Shown here: positions 48,061-60,240 of the stretch, in pieces
Position numbering within the stretch: the stretch's first letter is position 1
Layout of the letters: each line of letters opens with the position of its first letter
NCBI GenBank assembly: GCA_022578965.1
Contig: MU400567.1
Location: forward strand, 62,001 to 126,000
Source of the DNA: Xylaria sp. FL1777
Lineage: Eukaryota; Ascomycota; Sordariomycetes; Xylariales; Xylariaceae
DNA length: 64,000 nucleotides
Reading direction: 5' to 3'
Notes under the pieces: generated by a model
The model's input: the letters and a program-made list of their open reading frames with translations, nothing else
What the model was told of the DNA's origin: nothing
Databases searched by the model: none
Translations under genes and position numbers: made by a program

Positions 48061-50799
48061 GTAAATTAAGTCAATAATTTTACTGCATTATTATATTAAC
48101 TAGTTTATTTTAAGTATAAGCAATTAACTTTTTAAGTAAATGTGCTGCAGGAAAAGTTGCATATAAAGATTAAAAGAATGCTTAAAAAAACCTCAAGAAT
48201 TATAAGAAGTTCGTAAAAAACAAGCTTAAAAAAGAACTTAGCAGTAAAAAAATAAAACATAATACTTTTAAAGATAAGCTATAAAAAAACGTTTGTTGTT
48301 TAGGTTTTATTATAGTTATAAGGAGTTTTTTATTAAGTTATAATGCATTAATAATTCTGAAATAATAAAAAAAACCTTAGCAGATAGCTGTTTTAATTTT
48401 TTTGCTTAAAATATAATTAAAAATGGCTTTTTTATTGTAATAAATACTTATTTTTTATGTACTTATACTTTAATGTAGCATGTTATAAACTTACATATAT
48501 ATTAAGTATTTAACTTATGTTAGCTTTTTTAATATAGTAGTATAACTTAAGCTATTTTACTTAATACATTTAAAGCTTTTTACGTGTGTAGTTTTATTTA
48601 TGTTATTATTTAATAAACAAGCATATAAACGTTCTTTTAAATTACTTATTTACATTAATACTTTTATAACTAACAAAATTACTAATAAAATAACTTATAT
48701 ATTAAATAGCAATACTAGCGCTTTTTTTTATAACAACGTTATTATTATTACTAAGCGTAGTTAGCTAACTTATATTTACCACTACTATTTTCCTTTTTTT
48801 TGCTATTTTAAATAAGCTTTTAGTTCTTGTGCAAATATTACTTTTTGCTTTTTTTTATACGCTAGCTAAACTTTAGTACGCGCTATAGCTAATAATTAAA
48901 GTAAGCTTTGCTAATTTTAGCATACTAGGCGCACTACTAGCTTTATAAACTAGGGCTAACAGTAAAGCTATTTTATAACTGCTATATTAACTGCTAGCTA
49001 AAGCTTGCTAACGCGCGTAAAGTGCTTAAGTTTATATAGCAAAACAGCAAAGCTAAGTTTATTAACTACTATAATTATAATAATAGTAATAGCAATAATA
49101 GTGGTAGTAATAAAGGTAAAGGTAGTAGTAGTAACAATAAGAAAAAAAAAAAAAAAAAAAGAAATATAGCATAGATTTACTAGTAAACGCCGAAAAAATA
49201 AGCTGCGCTTGTTAAAGCCTAAGTTAACAATACTGCGCAAAAAAGCACCGTGCTAACTTTTAATAAACTAAGTTAAAGCAAAAATACAATTAGTACTAAT
49301 AAGTTAAATCTACTTTGCAACTTTATTTGTGATTTTTTTTTTTTTTTTCCTTATAAAAAAGAAACAGAAAAAGACCTATAAAAAAAAAACATATAAGTAA
49401 AGAAAAGAAGTAGTAGTGTATGCACTAATAAAGAATATTACTTGCAACATAAAGTTCTATAGTTTTAATAGTAAGCTAATTTAGCCTTAAAGTCTTTTTT
49501 TTTTTTTTGTGGTTTTTTTAGTTCCTGAAGTGCTTACAGTAAATTATGCTTTACTACTAAGAATATATACATTATATATATAGCTAAACTACTTAAATAC
49601 TTATATACCTAAATATATATATGTATTTACTAGTATATAAAATATATAAGTAACTATATATAAAAGGTTTATTACTATATAACTTTTAAAACCTTATAAG
49701 CAGTAATTAAAAATAGGTATTAGCTACTATATTAGCTATTATATTAGCTACTTTATTATATATTATCTTGTTACGCTTATACAAAGGATTTTGCAAAAGA
49801 GTTGTTACAAACACATAAAAAATTATTACAAATATATAATACTTATAGCTATATAACAAATAACTTTGTAACCACTAGTTATACTACAACCTAAAAGAAC
49901 TTAATTATAAGGGCTATTTAAAACTATAAACGGCTTGTTTATAAGACTAACAGTTGCAAAGTTATTTATTTTGCATGCTTATAAACCCTAGAAATTCTTA
50001 TATTAACATATGTATAAATATCTCTGCAACTATTAGTTTTATAAACAAGCTATTAGTGTTTCTAAATAGCTTTTATAATTAAGATCCAAAAGATATGTTT
50101 TAAGTTGTAGTGCAACTAGTAGTTGCAAAATTATTTATTATATAGCTATAAGCATTATATATTTATAGCAATTCCCTTATATAAAGCCACTTACTAAGGT
50201 AAATAAATAAAATAAGAAATTTTAACATGGCTTATTATAAAAGCTTTTAGCTTAAACTTTTCTGTTTTCTTTATAATATTTTCTTATTTTTACTAGTACT
50301 ATTGCTAATTATTAATTGTTCTAAAGAACTTTAATTTGTTATAAATTTATTATTTAGTTATTTTTTAACTATTTTACTTTGTACATAAATAGTTTTATTT
50401 TTTAACATGCTTTTTTAAATTAATAAAAACTTTAAAGACTGCTTAAAAAAGCTAAAATATTGCTAATATTTTAGTAGCTAAATTTACATTAACTTTTATA
50501 CTTGAACATATGCTGCTTATAATAAGGGCTAGTATTAAGGCTTAAAACTAAATATAATAATCTATTATAGCTGCAAAAGTTTATTTAGGCTTACGCTAAG
50601 TATAATAGCTGTTTTAAAGTTTATATATAATTAGTTCAGGCTTTTTAACCTCTAAGGTTTATTAATATGTTTTAGATTTACAAAAGCTAAATAGCTTTAC
50701 TTTTAGTATATAAAACAGTTTTAATAAGTTTTAATTTAGCGCAGTATAGTCTTAGTGTTTTACTAAACTATACGTTTAAAAATAGCATAAAGTGTTTAG
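48061..50799. other. Degraded DNA without identified genes
   Basis: Includes homopurine/homopyrimidine patches (49,140-49,160, 49,330-49,350) and a GTA/ATA-rich run at 49,070-49,140. At about 49,560-50,180, dense TATA/short palindromic motifs and several ttataagcatt-like words occur. No gene or element end was recognised. Confidence 0.4.
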
Positions 50800-51660
50800 T
50801 TAGTTTAACACATATAATATAGTGCTTTAAGCTTTAGTATAGCTTAATATTGTTGTGTTTTATAAATTTATAACTTTTTATGAAATTTTATTATAAGATT
50901 ATTAGCATATCTTTTTAAGCACTTTATATTGCTGCTATATTATTTGCGCAAAGCGTAATTTTAATATTAGTTAAGTACTATTGCATAGCTTTTTAAAGCT
51001 TCCTTAAAGCTCTAAGTGCTTTTATATTAAACATTACACTATAAAAGTTAAAGCTTGCTTTATTTTCTGCGATTAATATTTATTCTTTACAGATAGCATA
51101 CTTATATTTTATGCTATTTTTTGTTTTTAAGCCGTTTAAAAAAACAGTTATATTAAACATTAATTTATTAGCAAACTATTGTTTAAATATTTCTGCTGCT
51201 ATTTCTTTATTAATACTATTTATAAAGTTAACTTTTAACCTTTTAAGAAATTTTAGTAAATATAATACTGTTTGTTAAATGTTTTAAAGCATTTTAGCAG
51301 CTAATTATAAAGTTATATAAGCTCCCTACTATTGTTTGGCTTTTTTGCTTCTTTATATTATTTTAAGCACTAATTATAGTACTAAAAAATAAGTTTTATA
51401 AACTGTTTTAATCTTAAAGGCATATTTATGCTTAGCTTGTTTTAAAGCTATTTCTGCGGTTAAAATTCCGCTTGCAGTAAATAAAGCTATTTTAAAAAAC
51501 GTTTTTTATGTTAGTAATACTTTTTAAGCTGCTTTAATAAGTGCTTAGTAAATTATTTAAATATAACCTTTTAGCTTTATACTAACGTTGTTTTATTAGT
51601 TATTTATAGTTTTACTTACAGGTTTTTAACGCTTTTTATATTATGCTTTATATTTATATA
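50800..51660 (-). pseudogene. RNase H domain of a third LINE
   Basis: On the minus strand, about 51,510-51,390 reads SGILTAEIALKQAKHKYAFK, the spacer typical between reverse transcriptase and RNase H in fungal LINEs. From about 51,150 the RNase H fold follows. It starts NITVFLNGLK, where DITVFSDGSK is usual (both changes are TCA to TTA and GAC to AAC). It continues YKYAICKE and AENKASF, then ITLCANNIAAI (usual CADNTAAI), and ends near 50,822-50,839 with Y-stop-SLKH for WSPGH. This domain removes the RNA strand during element copying. It has lost catalytic Asp residues and has TAA/TAG stops, so it is dead. Reverse transcriptase should lie at about 51.7-53.6 kb but could not be read securely. 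Confidence 0.8.
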
Positions 51661-54600
51661 GTAGTACTAAAAGCAGAACTATATTAACTATTTTTTAAAG
51701 GCCTATAGCTAATTCTTTTAGCTACTTTTTCCTTAACATATTTTTTAAATTTTAACTTTTAGTTTAAATATAATTAACTATACTAAGTATTAAATTAATA
51801 TAATAACACAAACAATAAAATAAGCTAAAAAAAGTTATTAAGGTTAATTTAAGTAACTTAAATAAACTTTAAAGTATTAAATTAAAACTAATTTTACTTA
51901 ATAAAAAACTACTACAAAAAGTTCGCAAAAAAGTAAAAAGCATACAATTTTTTTCTTAAATAAAAAATAAAAAAAACAGTATTAATTTTAAGATTGCTTT
52001 TTACTACATAAGAAAATATTATTAGCTTACAATTATAAGCTTGCGCAAAATAAATATATTGCTTAATAAACAATAAAAGAATTATAAACTTAGTAAACAA
52101 CAGCTAAAATTAAACTTAAAAATGTAAAAAAAAAACTTAAGGTATAATATTTTTATTAAAGCCTTAAATTTCTTTTTTTTTTTTAGTTCAAAAACTTTTG
52201 CAGCTATTTACTTAAGTGCTATAAGCACCCGTTAAAGCGTAATAATAAACTTGCTATAAAAGTAAGTTGTTTTTGCCTTTTTTTTTTCTTTTTTTAAAGT
52301 AAAAAAATCATTTAAATTGCTATAATATAACTAAAGTTGCTTATTTTGTAGTTTCATAAGTTCCATTATTTAAACGGAAATAATAACTAAAGCTATATAT
52401 AAAATTCTAAGTATTATACTAGCAAATTAGTTAATTAAAGCTTTTTAAACTATATAAAATCTTTTAATTTGCATAATTAATGTTGCAAGTAAACTAATTT
52501 AATACTTTAAACAAAGCTTATAATCTTTTAGCTACCTTTTGTAAATAAGTACATAAATTAGTATAATTATCTGCTAAATTAAAATAAAATTTGCGCTTAA
52601 AATAAAAGCTATTTTATTTAACATAAGTATTAATAATATTATAACTAAAAAAAGTTAACTTTAGTGTTTTTACTGTTTTAATTTATAATAAGCTAATGCT
52701 TAGCTAGCTTTTAGCTGTTTTATTATTGCTGTTCTTTTTTATACTTGCTAAATTAGCAATATTAAGCTTAAACTACATTATATTTTAAAAGCTAAGCGTA
52801 GTTAAAAAAATGTTTAAGTAATTATATATATTATAGTTTGCAACATTTAGCCCAGCATTTATATTGTTGCTTATTGTTTTTTTTAGCTTAGTTTTTTCAG
52901 TTTTAGCAGATATGCTATTTTAAAAACCAAAAAGTAGTAATAAATATTTATAATTATTCTTTAAAATATTATTTGCTTATGCTTAAAAAGTGCTAGCAGC
53001 TTTAGCTAGTAAGTTTAAGCTATTAAATAATATAGGTTAAAAACTTATATAAGCAGTAATGTTTAGTATTATAAGCAGTATTTTTATTACTTTAGTAACT
53101 TTTTTTTTTTTTAAAAAACTTTAGTTTTGTTTTATTTAAGCAGCTATTACATAAACAAGTAAAAATTCGTTGTTTAATAAATCTAGATTTAAGTTATATA
53201 TTAAGTTAACAATATTTTTTGTTGTATTATATATAAAGCTAAGTTGCTTTAAAGCATAAAATAAAACTATTAAAAGTAAAATCTACATATAGTTAATATA
53301 TAAAACTATAACTATAAATAATAAAAAGTATTTTTATAGGGCTAAATAATAATAAAGCTAGTTTAATAAAAACTAGTATAAGTAAAATAAAAAATCTTTG
53401 TTTAAAAAGAGTATGCAACTTTAGTTGCAGCAGCATAGCTTAAAAAAAAGTATAAAAAGCAAGTAATATAAAGCTAGCTTTGCTTTAGCTTATTAAAAAT
53501 AATGTGTTTTTTTCTTTTTGCATAAGCAAATAGTGCTTTTAGTTAGCTTTTTTTAATATTATTAATAAGTTGTATAACATAGTAAAAACAAAAAAATGTT
53601 TTAGTTCTTTTTAGATCTAAAGTTAGTTAAGCTATAGTAAAAATAACCTAAACAAATCTTTAGTTTTTGCATAAAGCTAAAAAAAATAGGTATACTATTG
53701 CTTTTTTATGTATAAAAATGCTTAGTACTTTTTACGTTTTTTTTTTAAAACAAGTTTTTAAAAAATCTTTTTTTAATTAAGTAAGTTAGCAACTTTTATT
53801 CTGTTATAGCTACTAATATATATTACTAAAACATATTTGTTTATGTTACTAATAAATTAAACAAACTTAACTTTAGCTGCATTTTTATACTAAGCTTATA
53901 CTAAATTAATACTATAGTTTTTAATAATTATATTTGTAAGCCATTACTACAAAGTTATTTAAGAAAACTTAGCATTAATACTAACACTAAAAGTATTTAT
54001 AATAAATAAATTAGTAAGTATAACAAAATATATTATTATAATAAATTAAACAAATGTTTAATAAATAAATAAAAATAAAGTATACTTATTTAATTTATAT
54101 ATAATTAGTTTGTAATATTATTTGTATTAAATCCTAGTATAAATAAAACTTTAATACATTTAACTTAAAGCTAAATAAGCAGCTTACTAACTTAGTTTAA
54201 TTTAGAACATGTTTGTTTTAATTTAAAACAGTACTAAAATTTAGCAAAAGAAAATACAATTTTTATTGTTTAATTAGTTTTTTTATACTAATCTAAAAAC
54301 AACAATTAATTTTAAAAAATAAAAGCGTTAAACTTGTTTGTTAATTTATTTTAAGCTAAAACTAACCAACCTAAAAAATTATATTTTTACTAAATAAAAG
54401 CTAATAAAATATTTAAAATCTTAGAACTATTATGTATATTTATTTAAGCTTATTAAAAAGTATGCTTTTGCTATAAAAAAAAATTTAGCTTATAATAAAC
54501 TATATTAAGCATTAGCTTATTAAAAACAAGCAAGCTACTAACTATAGTAGCTAATAAAGCAAAAAAAGCGTAAGCAAAATAAGCAACAAAAAACTCTTAA

Positions 54601-54856
54601 GCTTTAAATATAACAGAAATATCTTATTTCTTTTTGCAAATAAAGCAATATTAGCAGTTTTACGAATTTAAAAAAATATTTATATAATTAGCGCTTTTTG
54701 CTATAAAACACTTGCTTTTAAGCGCAAAATTATTTATTATGTATTAAAACATATTATAAATAAAAAGAAAATTAGTAAAAATAAATATAAGTTGCTTAAA
54801 TAAAACGTAGTAATATAAATATAATAGTATTATAACAAGAAATTTTAACTAAACAA
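51661..54856. other. Probable upstream part of the third LINE, then degraded DNA
   Basis: T-rich on the plus strand to about 53,800, which fits a minus-strand LINE body continuing from the RNase H. A minus-strand piece near 52,280-52,180 (FIASLLLRFNGCL) may be reverse transcriptase, but this is weak. The last kilobase is featureless. Confidence 0.35.
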
Positions 54857-55169
54857 GATTTTAAAAAGTAAAATAATTTTAAAAAGTAAAATAATTTTAA
54901 AAAGTAAAATGATTTCAAGAAATAAAATAATTTCAAGAAGTAAGATAATTTTAAGAAGTAGAATAATTTCAAAAAGTAAAATGATTTTAAGAAGTAAAAT
55001 GATTTCAAAAAGTAAAATGATTTTAAGAAGTAGGATAATTTTAAAAAGTAAAATGATTTTAAAAAGTAAAATGATTTTAAGAAATAAAATGATTTTAAGA
55101 AGTAAAATAATTTCAAAAAGTAAAATGATTTCAAGAAGTAAAATAATTTCAAGAAGTAAAATAATTTAA
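54857..55169. repeat. 18-bp minisatellite, about 17 units
   Basis: The unit is attttaaaaagtaaaatr, with variants at a few sites (attttaa/atttcaa, aaaaagt/agaagt, aaata/agtaa). Variation is T/C and G/A and is non-uniform along the array. Because the unit is a multiple of three, two strands give repeat-coded open frames. These are not genes. Confidence 0.92.
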
Positions 55170-55269
55170 AGCATTTAAAAAAAATAATAAAAGATAGAAA
55201 TTTCCTGGGTATATAAGCAATATAATGCTATAAAGAACCAGCTAAAGTTAAAGGTGTTATGATTTTAAT

Positions 55270-55760
55270 AATACATTATAACTTTTTGAGATACTACATT
55301 ATATAGTTTAAAACGCTGCTTATAAGTAAAATAACTAACTTTTGTATTCTTAGTAATAAAAACTAGCTAATAAATTAGTAGCCTTTTTTTTTGCTTAAAC
55401 TATCGAACGATTTTTATTAACTAACGCTACAAAAGACCTAATTTAATAAATATTATAATGTATAGTAGCTTTAGTAATATTATACTACACAGTTTAAAAC
55501 GCTGCTTATAAGTAAAATAACTAACTTTTGTATCCTTAGTAGTGAAAACTAGCTAATAAATCAATGGCCTTTTTTTTTGCTTAAACTATTAAACGATTTT
55601 TATTAACTAACGCTATAAAAGACCTAATTTAATAAGTATTATAATGTATAGCAGCCTTAGTAATACTATACTATATAGTTTAAAATGCTATTTATGAGTA
55701 AAATAACTAACTTTTGTATCTTTAATAGTAAAAACTAGCTAACAAATCAGTAGTTTTTTT
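55270..55760. repeat. 186-bp tandem repeat, about 2.6 units
   Basis: The anchor agtttaaaacgctgct begins at 55,305, 55,491 and 55,677, exactly 186 bp apart. Each unit continues through ataactaacttttgtat, aaaactagctaa, a polyT-gc run and aaacgatttttattaact. Differences between units are mostly C/T or G/A. The third unit breaks off near 55,760 after the polyT run. It is satellite-like in size. Confidence 0.9.
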
Positions 55761-57164
55761 TTTTGCCGAGATTACTAAAAGCTTTTTAAAAATTAACAAT
55801 ATATATAAAATAAGCGCTTAAATATATTAAAAAAGCTCCTTAAAATAGTTAACTTATAAAAAACAGTTTAACAATCTTAAAATAGTTTATTGTTTAATAT
55901 AAATAGATCTTTGTAGTACTAATGTAAACTTTATAGCTAGTTATAAAAAAAAAAAATAATATAAAAGCAAACAATGCTTAAGTACTTAAAAAACGCTAAA
56001 TAAAATATAAAGCATACTATACTGCTAGATAATATAACATTATATAATAAACAGCAGTAATTATAAATGCTAGTTATTTATTTCCTATATTAAGCTTAAA
56101 GTTAATTCTATTAAGTTAATAATAATAATTATAGCAATAAAAGGTTTACTAGTAAGTAAAAATGATTACTTAAAAAGTTTATAATTTTAATTAGTTTTAT
56201 GTTTAGTTAGTAGTAATAAGCAAAAGTTCTAGCTATATATAATATAAGTTATATAAGTAACGCAACAAAAAAACTTAGTCTAGTTAACTGTTTAGCTTAG
56301 CTTGCTTTATATTTGCTTTCTTTTAAAAAATTGCAGGATTATAAAGTGCTTATTTAAGTTTATTTAACTTTAATTACAATGCTTATTTCTAAATCTATTA
56401 GTAAATAATATGCTATATTATCTAAGGCAAAAGGCCTTTAATCCTTTATATAGTTTTTATAAATTGCTTAAAAAAGCTGCTTAATAAGTTAAGCAAAGTA
56501 GCTTTAAGCTATATAGTAATGTAGTAAGTATATAAATCTTATATAATTACTTTATATAGCTTACTACTTAACTTATTAATGGTTTTTTTTATATAACTTT
56601 TGATTTTATATAATTGTTATAATAATATAAAATTAATCCAAAGAAATAATGCTTAATAGCTTAACATATAATATATTATAAGTAGCGTTTGTTTAATTAT
56701 AGTAAACTAGATATATAGCTAGTTATATATACAATCTAAATATTTTAATATAATGCATGTTTTAAATAAAAGAAAAATTCTAAGTTTATTTAAGCTATTT
56801 AAATTTCCTAGTTTTATGCGTTATTATTATTAATAGCAATATAAGTATTATAAACAAAAGAAATAGTACTTTAGCTTTAATATAAACATTTGTTTATTAT
56901 TGCTTAGTTTTTATACTTTATATTATAAAGCTTATATAAAACTAGATATAACATTAGGGTATTTATTAAGTAAATTAAAGATTTGTTAATTTAAGTAAAA
57001 ATGTGCTTTATAAAAAACTCGAGGAAATAAAAAAACCAGTTATTACAAAAGGGCATTAGTAAGTTATATAAGCTGCAATTTTCCTTTTAATAATTTGCTA
57101 CATTAATAAAATTAAAAGCTAAGTAAAGATAAAAAAAAATAAAGCAAGTATATAATAAACAACT
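55761..57164. other. Degraded DNA
   Basis: No gene, repeat array or element end was seen. Confidence 0.4.
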
Positions 57165-57216
57165 TATTATAAAAGCTACTTAAGTACTTAATATATATAT
57201 GCTATATATTAAGTAA
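57165..57216. repeat. Third copy of the gctacttaagtact motif
   Basis: tattataaaagctacttaag continues into a TA-rich part like the paired repeats at 33,781 and 37,921. The first 25 bp agree well and the rest loosely. It is perhaps a decayed solo terminal repeat. Confidence 0.4.
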
Positions 57217-57242
57217 TATATTTGCTTTTTTATATTTATAAG

Positions 57243-57298
57243 TTTTAATTGTGCAATTAGAATTTTAATTGCATAATTAGAATTTTAATTGTGCAACA
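57243..57298. repeat. 20-bp tandem repeat, 2.8 units
   Basis: Units ttttaattgtgcaattagaa, ttttaattgcataattagaa and a partial third. Each contains the small inverted repeat aattg/caatt. Confidence 0.85.
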
Positions 57299-59555
57299 TA
57301 GCTAGTAGTTACTTTACTTTAGCTTTTTTTGTACTTTTGTTTATTTTATAATTTTGTACTATTTAGCACATTTTTGCGCTAACTTGTTATTTTTATAATA
57401 AGTTATTAGCTATAACTATTTTTTAACTAACATATATAATTAACTAGATTTTTAAGTATGTTTAATTAATATAATAAGTTTACTAATAAAACTAGCTAGT
57501 AATAGCAGCTTTAATAAACATAATGCTATTAGTTATTTACTTTTAACTTAAAATAATACTAATAAAAAACAAGATGCTTTACTGCTTAAGCTGTAGTTAC
57601 TTTTTATTAAAAAAAAAAAAACCAATAACCTATTAATAACAGGCCTTAATACTAATAAGTTTAACTTATTTTTTAATGCTAATAAAAATAATAATAAAAA
57701 AGTGTAGCACATATAAAACGTTATAAAAAATTATTATTAAAGCTAGTTTATTAAACATTATTTAATATTTGCTTGTAATAAAAGTTAATATAATAAATTG
57801 TGCTAAAAACTATTTAAGCGTAATAAATGTAGCAGCATTAATAGCAGTTTGCTACAATTTTTTAACAAGTTGCTCCAAGTTAACTAAAGCTCTTCTGCTA
57901 ACAAATTAATACTACAAACAATATTATTAATAACTTATAAAGTAATAGCATGTTTTTTGCTTTACATTTTATAAAAAAAGCTAGTTTGCATTAAAAGATA
58001 TTATTTTTTTGCACAATTTTTAAGCAGTATATATAAAAGCAGCTAAAGCATAATTAAATTAACTAAAACATCCGAGCATAAGTTACTTAATAGCTAGTTT
58101 TGCTTTAAAGCACTACTTATACTTTATATGCCTTTTGTAGTAAAAGTAGCATATATTTAACAAAAGTACGATTTGCTAAAAAAAGTTAAATACTATTTTT
58201 AAGAATATATAGTATATATAATTTTTATTATTAAAATTAAACATACTGCAAGTAAAAACTATATGTTGTATTTTTTTTATACTTTTTTTATGTGTAGTAG
58301 TAAAACTAGCGTGCTTTGTTTAAAAAATCAGGTTTTTTAACAAAATAAACAAGCTTTAAAAAAAAAGCTTGTTATATTATTTAGTATATTTTTGCTGTAC
58401 TAGTATTATACTTTAACATTAAAAAGTTAGCTGCTATAAATCGATTTTAAGTTTTTTTTATAATTTATTAGCAAAGCTAAAAAGCTTTACTATTTAAGGG
58501 ACTATAGTAAAAAAAACTCCGAATTACTTTAAGACATTAAATTTCTTTAAACTAATAAAATGTAAAAAAAAAGCCAGAAACTAAGTAAAAAAAAGTTAAC
58601 TTTTTAGCTTTAGCTTATGTATAGTTCTAATTTTACTTTTTTTTAGTGCAAACATAAGCTTTTTTTTCTTTATAATGCTACTATGCAATATATTAACTAG
58701 TAAAGCATATAGCGCTTTAAAGTTAACTAAGCGTTAAACTTAAGTTTAAGCGTTTTAGTAAAATGCTGCAAATAAAAGCTTTAAGGAGGACCGTTTTAAG
58801 TAAGATATAACTATTAGGGGCGCTAAAAGCGGTTTTTTTTTTTTTTTGGTCTTAGATTTATGCTGTTTTTTGCATACCTGCTTATTAATGCAAAAATTAA
58901 ATAACTAACAGGTTTTTATATTAACTAATTGCTATTTAAAAAAAGATATAATTAAGCTAAAATAATAGTTATATTATTTTAATTAAGTTAGTTTAATATA
59001 AACAATAGCTGCTTTAATACTTATAAAGTTATAATACTACGTAAGTCTGCAAGCTGCTTTTAGCGCTAAAGAACTAAAAAAAAAAACGCTGCTAAAAAGT
59101 ACATATAAGCTAAGTTACGCAAAAAATAAGTGCTCTGCAAAATTGCTACTAAATAATAAGCTGCTTTTAAAGATTTTTTGCTTTTAAGCATTTTTTAAGC
59201 TTAGTATTTCTATTATTTTTAAAGAATATTATACATGTAAAACTTTATTAATTAGTTGCGCTATACATATAAATGTTAATGTGCTTTAGTTATTAGCATT
59301 TATATTTAGCTTTAAAGCTGCTATAAATCTTTATTACTAAACTTATGTTTAACTTTGTTAAGTATTTGCGCTAAGTAAAGCTTTTTATAAAAGTGGCCTT
59401 AAGGTTAACGTACTAAAAATACTTAACTATATATATATATATATAGGTTGCTAAAATATTAAATGTTATTATAGCGCTAGTAGTTTATACTAGCAAGGAA
59501 TTTTTGTAAAGTATATATGCTAAAATTAAGCTTTATAAAGTGTATTATAATTGTA
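57299..59555. other. Degraded DNA with GC-richer patches
   Basis: No gene is recognised. Patches at 58,770-58,860 (ggaggaccg, ggggcgc) are less AT-rich than the surroundings. A (TA)n run lies near 59,430. Confidence 0.35.
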
Positions 59556-60240
59556 TATAGTAAACTATTTATGATTTAATTTCTGCAAAAAGTACTGCAA
59601 CTTATATAAAACTTGTTATATAAAGTGTACTGTTATATAAAGTATACTATTATACAAAGTGTATTATTATATAAAGTGTATTATTATATAAAGTGTACTA
59701 TTATATAAAGTGTACTATTATATAAAGTATACTATTATATAAAGTGTATTATTATATAAAGTATATTATTATATAAAGTGTACTATTATATAAAGTGTAT
59801 TATTATGCAAAGTGTACTGTTATATAAAGTGTATTATTATGCAAAATGTATTATTATGCAAAGTGTACTATTATGCAAAGTATACTATTATGCAAAGTGT
59901 ACTGTTATATAAAGTGTACTGTTATGCAAAGTGTACTATTATATAAAGTGTACTATTATGCAAAGTGTACTATTATGCAAAGTGTACTATTATGTAAAGT
60001 GTACTGTTATATAAAGTGTACTATTATGCAAAGTGTATTATTATTAATTTAAATCTTATAGTAAACTATTTATGATTTAAGTTCTGCAAAAAGTACTATA
60101 ACTTATATAAAACCTATTATATAAAGTGTATTATTATATAAAAAGTATTGCAACTTATATAAAACCTGTAAAGTTTACTATTATTAATTTAAATCTTATA
60201 ATAAACTAATTATGATTTAAGTTTTGTAAAGCGTACTGCA
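59556..60240. repeat. 17-bp minisatellite (about 25 units) in a higher-order repeat
   Basis: From 59,614 to 60,043 the unit gtgtactattatataaa repeats with variants gtatac, gtatt, tatgcaaa and tatataaa. It is bracketed by a longer sequence, tagtaaactatttatgattt followed by ctgcaaaaagtact-like bases and acttatataaaac. This occurs at 59,556, again at 60,057, and in shorter form at 60,194. Between the last two are only about two 17-bp units. Variants with tgca cluster in the right half of the array. Open frames across it are artefacts of the repeat. Confidence 0.92.

Noticed and set aside
54796..55169. Open frames of 86 and 118 codons across the 18-bp array
   Set aside because: They follow from a repeat unit divisible by three and lacking stops on both strands. 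The products are simple hexapeptide repeats with no gene context.
59614..60043. CRISPR-like array
   Set aside because: The units are contiguous 17-bp repeats without spacers, in a eukaryotic-type sequence.
59846..60052. 68-codon Tyr/Cys-rich frame in the 17-bp array
   Set aside because: Purely the translation of the minisatellite; it changes with unit variants.
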